Origin: Rhyacophila brunnea
Taxonomy: Eukaryota > Arthropoda > Insecta > Trichoptera > Rhyacophilidae
DNA: 64,000 nt
Assembly: GCA_022495005.1 (NCBI GenBank)
Contig: JAGYXB010001849.1
Location: forward strand, 1-64,000
Direction of reading: 5' to 3'
Under the pieces are notes generated by a model, which did no database searches, was not told where the DNA came from, and was given only the letters and a program-made list of their open reading frames with translations. Position numbers and translations under genes: made by a program. This document shows positions 56,686 through 64,000 of this stretch, piece by piece (position 1 is the first letter of the stretch; every line of letters starts with the position of its first letter).

Positions 56686-58067
56686 CAAGTGGGCAGTGCA
56701 ATCTGTGAGTCTCTTTACAAAGTCTTGGCCACTACAATTTATTTTAAATAAGAAAACAATGTTGTCTAATATAAATAAACCACCGATACTCAATTATCTA
56801 CAAATTGTGCGATATCTTAAAATAGTTATACATGCCTTTTTAACTTGTCACTAATAAAAAAACTGAATATATTGAAATTATTAAACTAATGTACACGTTT
56901 AATAATTAACACTAACAATTCGTTAGAGGAATATTTATATTGGTTTCTTTACAGATAAGCTGATAATGCTCAAAATAATTATAATACTAAATAAGCTATT
57001 TTTTTAATCGGATAAATAATGGTAAAATAATAATATGCTAAATGAAATCCTAGCATATAATAACAAAACTAACGAAAGTTGTTTTTTAATTTCAAGCCAT
57101 GAAATTGAAATGATAAGGCGGTAGTTACATAATCTACGCCTCTTTAAAGTTATAGACAAATAAAATAGATTGTAATGTCTTATACTGAGTTTTAGGAAGG
57201 ATAATGTATGGGACAGGTATTTTTTTAATAAATTCATATTGAGACAGAATCTCTGGAAGGAGACTGGCGTTTGGAGAAATATTGAGATGTATCGCTGGTT
57301 TGGGGCTTCTACATAACGTGACCGCGAGGGAAATTAACATTCTGCCAGTCTCCCTTCGTTTGTTTTTGGGGTGACAAAAATCAATCCAGGTTAGCACAAT
57401 GAATAAGCATAATAATATAAAGATTCATACAAATAAAAAAATCTGTTTACAATGGAAAGAATTACAGTACATATTTTTCCAAACATATTATATTATTTGT
57501 TAAATTACAGAACAACCAGTTACCTAGTTAACGTTTATTTATATTATATATAATATGTTTTATTATCCTGTAACGCATGAGACAAAACATATTAAAAGAC
57601 ACGCATAAATGCATATATTAAATTTGAAAAATCTGCGGAATTATAATTAATTTATTATGAATGATTATTATTTTTTTCATTTAATGTACCTAATTCACAA
57701 TTATAATAAAATTTACCAAACGATCACCAGCACTCTATTGCTGACAATATTCTAATATTGATAGCAGCAAACCGAGGATTTTAAATCAAAAACTAATAGT
57801 GTGGTCTTAAAAAAATATGCAAAACTCATCTGACATTAAGACTAATAAATGTTATGTGTATTATGAAAAAAATAATACGGACACCAGAAATTCAGTGGAT
57901 AGGAAAACCAAAAGACTTAAAGAAAGGAACAAGAAATAAAGGTATATTCCTTCAAAATATTATGCATAATTATTATTAAAAGACATATCAATTGGGAAAA
58001 CTCACAGAATACTTATATGACAAAGCAGCTTAATTAATGTGAAATTATTCTTAAAAACTGTATATAT
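56686..58067. other. AT-rich DNA with an unidentified minus-strand ORF
   Basis: The minus frame at 57397-57134 (87 codons, MLTWIDFCHPKNKRRETGRM then NISPNASLLPEILSQ) crosses a slightly GC-richer block and could be a LINE or exon scrap; no motif recognised. Nothing else seen. Confidence 0.25.
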
Positions 58068-58200
58068 AGTTGGTTCTCGTAGTCCAGTTCGTAAGGCGCT
58101 AGTATTTCATCCGGGGGCTTCTGGTTCAATTGCCGATCAGGTCACAACATTATTATATATTTTCCCAAGGCCTGGGTATTGATTTGTGGTTGCTACCACT
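58068..58200 (+). repeat. tRNA-derived SINE, family 3 copy b
   Basis: GGTTCTCGTAGTCCAGTTCG then TAAGGCGCTAG, box-B-like TGGTTCAATTGCCG, tail TTTCCCAAGGCCTGGG. Same layout as 53899. Confidence 0.55.
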
Positions 58201-58384
58201 TCTATTACTACACTACTGTTTTACTACACTATTGTCATTGTACCTCATGGCCTGCTGTAATGCTAAAAAGAAGATAACTCGTATATATAAAATAAAGTTG
58301 CTACTTCATAACTTTCATCAGGATGAAAATGATGTAAGAATATATTTCAAAAATATTTTTGTACATATTGTATTATCTATTTAT

Positions 58385-59020
58385 TGAAGTTATACTTCTT
58401 TTGGCGCATTTGGAAAAACATATCAGTGTATTTTTGGCGTGTGACGAAGTTGCGCGCGCCGATGTAACATATAATTTATTATTTCGGTCTCAAGGGTACA
58501 TATGCATGAGCATAGTGTCATTTAGTTAGTCGTTCAATACAACCAACTAAATAGCACGTGTTGTAAACATAACCAATATTATGTCAAAAAATAATATATA
58601 TGTTTATAAACAAATTTCTGGAGACTCACATTCTACACTGTTAACTTATATTCATAAAAATTTATTTATATTGGAGTCTATATTTATTTTTCATTGTAAG
58701 GATTGTATATCAATATTTGAGGCTATATTTATGGAAGTATTATTTATGAGTAAAATTATATACGTATCAATAAATATATAAATTTTGTGAATGTTGAGTT
58801 GGTAAATAATTTGAATTCATCATGGGCACCTCTGAATCGATTATAACCGCTGTATGGCAAAGATGAGTTTTGTTCCAATACACTAATGAATTTACAAGTA
58901 TCATGTGATATATGAGACACAGATAAATCGTACGTTTTTATCAACCTAATCCACTGTAATATTAATTGACTCAAGTAACGGCTTATTTTGTTTTGTTACG
59001 CCAAAGAAGTATAACTTCTA
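58385..59020. mobile_element. TIR element family R5, copy b
   Basis: GAAGTTATACTTCTTTTGGCG at 58386 is inverted as CGCCAAAGAAGTATAACTTC at 58999. TIRs here are better kept than in copy a. The interior shares GTGTATTTTTGGCGTGTGAC and TGAATGTTGAGTTGGTAAAT with it. The 66-codon ORF inside is AT-driven and not shared. Confidence 0.7.
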
Positions 59021-59934
59021 ACGCGCGTACATAAGTACACACACAGATTTTTTCTTATTAGATATTACTTATTATATTAATGCAAGTGAATATCATTTGA
59101 TCTAATTTTATGCGAGGTAATCAGGCAGAAAGGCGAATCAGTGTAGTAAAAAAATGTAAAGTTATAAAACGTATCTCTACCAAAGACCACTTGGAGCCAA
59201 CAATTACAACAACTTTGAGTTGAGTTGTAATGATAATGATGAATTAAAAATAGCATAACTCGATCCATTGGGTCTCGGTGCAGAAATTTTAAGTTATAAT
59301 CTTACATTATTATATTGTACCTATTTCATAACTTACTTCTTCGTACCAGATTATTCTATATGTAGTGTCATCGATTCAATCAATCCATTGCAGGCCTCGG
59401 TTGAAGTAACACACAAAATGGTCCTGCATTCCAACACACCGGTCATAAAAAAACATTATATAGATTCAAATCAAATAAGTGGTTATCAAAAGTGTTCCCA
59501 CATCTTTCACTGGTCATCTACAAAAACCGATCCCACATATATAATAAAATAAATGTGAAATTCAAATGCATTCTTTATGTATTCACACTCAGAAAGATAA
59601 AGCTTTATGTATATATCCTAAAATGGATTTGGTTCAAAAATATCATGTATGCAGCTTTCTTTATCCGGGACATATTATTTTGTGAGCCACCCTTTGTAGT
59701 ATATGTTAATATTGTTTGTTTCAAATTTTGTATTCGTCGCCGTTAAATTTATTCTATAAATGATCTACTTACCTTTTTGGATTACGGTTTCACAAAAACA
59801 TATCAGTGTAATGGAATACTCGTGCAAATGTTTTATCAGATACGTCGTATCGAATAGCTTCACTTTTTCTACTGAGAAACATTTGATAATATAATATTTT
59901 TCATTAAATATACGTAAATTCTAATTGATTTATG
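59021..59934. other. AT-rich DNA, nothing recognised
   Basis: Open frames at 59268-59552 and 59492-59746 have no motif and look like chance. Confidence 0.3.
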
Positions 59935-60035
59935 TTTTGTACTATTCCATTTCAGTCGTTTTTTTGCGACCCGGTTTCGTCTTTCAGATACTTTGTCCAC
60001 TCACCAATGGTAAATGCACACTGAAAACGAATACG
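59935..60035 (+). repeat. dispersed repeat R4, copy b
   Basis: TTTTGTACTATTCCATTTC, AGTCGTTTTTTTGCGACCCG and TTTCGTCTTTCAGATACTTT parallel the 16815 copy. Unknown type. Confidence 0.45.
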
Positions 60036-60654
60036 TTCTCGTTTATGTATTATTATTAAAAGCATGTGAAACCCATATTTTGAAGTAAAGGAACAAGACG
60101 TATAAGAAATAAAGCTGGAAATTTAAAGTGTTTGTAAAAAAACTATAGTAGGCACATTCTTTTCATCTTGGTCACTCCCTCGTGAACATCCGTTATCTTC
60201 TTAGTGACCGGGACTCTCCACCCTTCTCAGAACAGAACGATGGCTCTATAAGCTCCTTCACTCGATCAGTAAAGCGCTCCGATGTTCTTTCTCTGCGTCA
60301 CCTTTCCTGGAGACTACCGAAAACCACTAATCACTCCATGTTATCCGGTCCGCACCGAATAATATGTCCATTTGTTATTGTTCTACAAACTAGATACCTA
60401 ATATCAATACGTTTAATAAACGCATTAAAATGCCATTACTTATAAATTAAATAAAATTAGCTACTATGAGAAATATCACTAAATATACGTACCTAAATAA
60501 GAAATAAATAAACAATGTTAAGGTATAATCCGTAACTGGTAAACTCAATGCATTAACTGTGGCAAAAAATATCAGTATTTAAGAAAGTACATTTTTAATA
60601 AATACCCAATGACATTATTAATGGACGACGCACTCAATACAGTAGCAAGCAAGT

Positions 60655-60973
60655 AAATTCGCGCATTCGCATGTATATGTAGATGTCACGCAATTTCCAT
60701 TATGCGATATCACGCATCGGGAATTTATAGCAATATGACCTTTATTGTAATGGCGTTAGAGCAGTGTTTCTAATGTCAATGTTCATTTGAGCGAACCCGT
60801 TCGAACCAAACCATTCGGCAGACCCAACAAAAAGCATCAGGAATTTATAGCAATATCACCTTTATTGTAATGGCGTTAGAACAGATTATGCCATTCGGCA
60901 GACCCGACAATAAAGCGAGTGTCATTTTCTTTTCCAGATGATTCGTCCATATTAATGTCATTGTAAATACCCA
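60655..60973 (-). repeat. dispersed repeat R2, copy b, with internal duplication
   Basis: Inverted match to parts of 24277-24860. Inside, GGAATTTATAGCAATATSAC then CTTTATTGTAATGGCGTTAG occurs twice (60719 and 60840), as does CCATTCGGCAGACCC (60821 and 60891), so the copy carries a ~121-bp tandem duplication not seen in copy a. Confidence 0.5.
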
Positions 60974-61029
60974 AGGAAAACCAAAACAACCTCATATAAA
61001 ACTCTTCTGCATCCAGTATTAACGTATGT

Positions 61030-61460
61030 AGGTATTAGAATGTGACTTACTCAGTAAACAGAAAGAGAGAAAATAATATGTACATCTTTAAGAGGAGATT
61101 TTTGAAAAGGATCTTTGGGAGTATTCAAGAAGATGGCATTTGGTCAAGGTATAATGAGGAGCTGTACACACTTTATGGGGGTGAAAATATCACGTGGCAT
61201 ATGAAAATGCATAAATTGTGCTGGATCGGCCATGTGCACAGAATGCCGGAGGATTTACCAGCAAGGCGGCTTATGTACGCAACCCCTAAGCTAATAAAGG
61301 CCTGGACGGCTAAAAATGAGATACTCGTAGCTGGACTACGCCACAGGATATATAAGAATGCTCGGTCAATGCAACTGGAGGGTATAAGCGCTAGATCGTC
61401 TACGATGGAGGTAGTTTTTGAAAGAGGCCAAGACCCGCCAAAGGATGTAGTGCCATAATG
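61030..61460 (+). pseudogene. LINE family D, RT C-terminal region
   Basis: A 138-codon frame reads FKRRFLKRIFGSIQEDGIWS, RYNEELYTLYGGENIT, LCWIGHVHRMPEDLPARRLM: the usual post-RT segment (R-x-(V/L)-L-(R/K)-(R/K)-I-F-G-P ... RLxWxGHVxRMPExxPxRR) of insect LINEs. After about residue 85 the frame drifts; in another frame NWRV.ALDRLRWR and LKEAKTRQ are readable, so a frameshift lies near 61300. 5'-truncated. Confidence 0.75.
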
Positions 61461-62624
61461 ATGTTTATATTATTGTGTATATATTGTGTAATATAAAATA
61501 TAATATACATGTTTTTATTGTGATTGTTAGTTATCAAAATAAACAGTAATATGTACTTATTATTTATTAATCTATATGTATGTATAGTTTGCTTTGAAAA
61601 CTTTCAAGCAAAAAGTAATTCTAAATAATATTAAGTATTAATTGCTATAAATAGTAATTACAATTTCATTGTAGTTTCTGGAACAAATAAGTACTCTACG
61701 CAAAAATTTAAAATAAAGTATATTGGAGGCGCCCATTTTGTGTTCGAAATTTAAATTTTCTTTTAAATACAACTTTTAATCCGTTTTGACACTCTGCTAA
61801 AATAACGTATGTATTAAATAAATTCATTAAGTATTACTTTCAAAACTTATTTTAAGAAGAACAATTTCAAAACTTTGTAAGAAATAGTTTTTCGATAAAT
61901 AATAATATCTTAACTTTGATAAAATAAACTTTATAGAGATTTGACACGGACTTTAGATAATATTAAATTTAATACAATGGAATATATTAAATTGAAAACT
62001 TTACATGAAGAAGCGATTGTTAATAATATAAGTAGTTATTATTCGCTGCAGAAGTTTTGTTCCTTTGCTATTTTTAAGGCTTAACAATAATTGGAAAATC
62101 TACAAACGTCAAATTTTAAATACATTATTACAAACATTACATTGTTTCCAACCGTGTTTGTCGAGTAGTACAATGTTCGATTCTGAAACCATGAGTTTCG
62201 GCTTCCAATGTCGCATACGACAATGTCACATTTTTTCCCTTTCAAACGCGTATTGTGATTCGAAGCATGAATTTTATAGTTCAAATTAATGTCGACTACA
62301 AACAATAATTATTTCTCGTGAAAAAAAAATATTTGTAATCATACCTTTTCAGGCGGCAGCTAAGATCCAATGACATTACATGAACATTGCCATACTTATG
62401 TTTAGTGCACAAAAACTTTGGACTACCATTGTTTTATTATTATTTTGTCATTCAATATACACAAGATTTAAGAATAGTAAATAATTTATTATAAAAATTA
62501 TATACTAGAAAAATCTTTTCAAAAAATAACGCACTCATCCATAAAGTGAAAAATGTGAGTTCAAGTTCCAGTCAGTCAAACTTTCTTTCCAAGATTTGTT
62601 TCTAATAGATTATAATATAACATT
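61461..62624. other. AT-rich DNA, nothing recognised
   Basis: A weak box-B-like GTGAGTTCAAGTTCCAG near 62553 could be a SINE remnant, without other support. Confidence 0.3.
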
Positions 62625-62965
62625 ATTATTTATTTATTTAATTTAAGAATACAAAACATTGTGGACATAACAAATCTAAATTCAAGACGTACACAACATG
62701 AGATTTATATTGTAACAAAATATTACAATATAGAATATAATAATAATAATAACAAAAAAACAAATTAAATCAAAACATACTTAAGTACAATTTAACACAG
62801 GAAAATAAAGTTTCAAAAACAAAATGCAAAGTACATCACTGAAAATGCCTATGTCTTTAGGGAGCGTATTTACTTATCTTGCACCCCTCGCTAATGGTGC
62901 CTGATAGGCTTGACACGAGGAAACGGTTCCGATCCAGAATAAATCATGGCTGCGACCATGTAGGT
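62625..62965 (-). mobile_element. LINE 3' end, possible
   Basis: TTATTTATTTATTTAATTTA at the left reads as an (AAAT)n tail on the minus strand, preceded by AT-rich non-coding DNA and then a GC-richer block (CTTGCACCCCTCGCTAATGG, GATAGGCTTGACACGAGG) that could be the end of a LINE ORF. No diagnostic protein motif was read. Confidence 0.3.
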
Positions 62966-63460
62966 AATTGGCAGGCGCATGTAAATTCAAATTAGGACAC
63001 CAGGATTGGAAACCATCCCTCGCGCTGACAAGCAAATTATGTTTTGAGTATTTATTTTATTTTTTACCTATACGTATTTTTCACGTTAAGATTGTTTATT
63101 TTGTGAACCTACTTTTAGTCATTTATAGTGTTTGTGCCATGGTTTCATGAATCCCATATGAATTTCCTACCAATATTCTATAATTGTTGCCGCTATCCAA
63201 GCATTGCAGTACCAGACACATTAATAAATAAATGACAGGCAAGTTATCTTCAGACCATAAACGCATCAACACGTGCACTCGTTTGACCCTGGTGTCATCA
63301 AAGAAGTAATTCAATTACAGATTATAGGTTTGTCCAGTGCCACATAAATCAGTCATAATTCATAAAGAATCAAACTCATTACCGAACCATATATTTAACA
63401 AGCTACAGAGTAACTAAAAAATTACAGTGTAACCGGGGGCTTTTTGGTACTAATGAGTGA

Positions 63461-63602
63461 GAACCAGACCACGGAGCTAACCCAGTGCGCCCACCGCATG
63501 ATCATTAATGGGCAGTTCCTGGAATTCTTGATATACCCCCCCCCCCCCCCCGCATCCAAATCATCCCCGTCATAATATTACAGTCCACCAAACAACGCAG
63601 CC
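63461..63602 (+). mobile_element. family H 3' half with poly-C tract
   Basis: GAACCAGACCACGGAGC, GGGCAGTTCCTGGAATTC, CATCCAAATCATCCCCGTCA and ACAGTCCACC...ACGCAGCC match family H. The CCCCC stretch present in other copies has expanded to 16 C at 63536-63551. Confidence 0.6.
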
Positions 63603-64000
63603 ATATAGTAATATTATATGAAAACAATATGTACTACCTAATATGTGAAATTTAGTGTCATGTTAACGGGATAATAATTATTTACATCTTTACATATTTT
63701 ATGATGACTGGATAATAAATATTGACATTTTTTAAAATATTTAAATATATTATTTATGTAGTATCATAGAAAAATTATAAAACTTCAATCATTTCCATTG
63801 AAGATAATCCCTAGCTCGTTTAGGCACAGAAATGATCCCAAATGTTAATGAAAAAGCGACAATGAAGATATAAATCACAATGTTCGCTTTATGATTTTCA
63901 AAGACAAAGACTCCTTGAAAACTTAAGAAGTCTAAATTATCAACTACGAGTACCTTGACATGTTTTAAGCCAAACATTAAAGCGTTTTTGTGTATCCAAA

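Noticed and set aside
60182..60445. 87-codon ORF with balanced composition
   Set aside because: No motif in either strand; possibly antisense LINE DNA, but I could not support any family.

Overview
The window looks like intergenic or intronic DNA from an insect nuclear genome. It is very AT-rich, has no prokaryotic-style gene packing, no rRNA and no complete host gene that I can recognise. It contains a short TTAGG array (the insect telomere-type repeat), tRNA-derived SINEs, several non-LTR retrotransposon tails, a Penelope-like element, hAT remnants and many short inverted-repeat elements. Base composition and element mix fit a hemipteran of the aphid/phylloxera/scale group best, but this is an impression and Lepidoptera are not excluded.

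Layout. 0-10 kb: a possible signal-peptide ORF at the left edge, three copies of a tRNA-derived SINE (two of them forming a palindrome), a perfect-hairpin element, a second SINE family, a LINE scrap and a hAT end. 10-20 kb: the first copy of an abundant short-TIR repeat (here called family H), a cleanly inserted LINE fragment with 13-bp target duplications, more SINEs, and an unidentified 93-codon ORF. 20-30 kb: a LINE C-terminus, a 1-kb reverse transcriptase fragment with a mutated YADD box, two members of a TIR family with iterated GCAAAAGTCA motifs, and a perfect 30-bp hairpin element. 29.4-31.6 kb: a Penelope-like element with GIY-YIG domain and a 689-bp inverted copy of its own 3' end. 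31.8-45 kb: hAT transposase scraps, a duplicated locus carrying a short secreted-peptide ORF (intact at 43.4 kb, broken at 32.2 kb), a cluster of LINE and family-H fragments, and an 833-bp foldback element with 133-bp arms and TTAGG units. 45-64 kb: further LINE copies, a hAT non-autonomous element with a perfect 8-bp target duplication, a 1.16-kb TIR transposon holding a possible spliced ORF, dispersed inverted pairs that match copies in the left half, and LINE and family-H pieces to the right edge.

The pieces do not form a pathway. They are a mosaic of decayed selfish elements. The most interesting items are the Penelope inverted structure with hammerhead-like motifs in three copies, the nine-copy family H, the iterated-motif TIR family, the spliced ORF inside the 50-51 kb transposon and the small secreted-peptide duplication. 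All identifications come from reading the sequence and protein motifs by eye; none was tested by a search.
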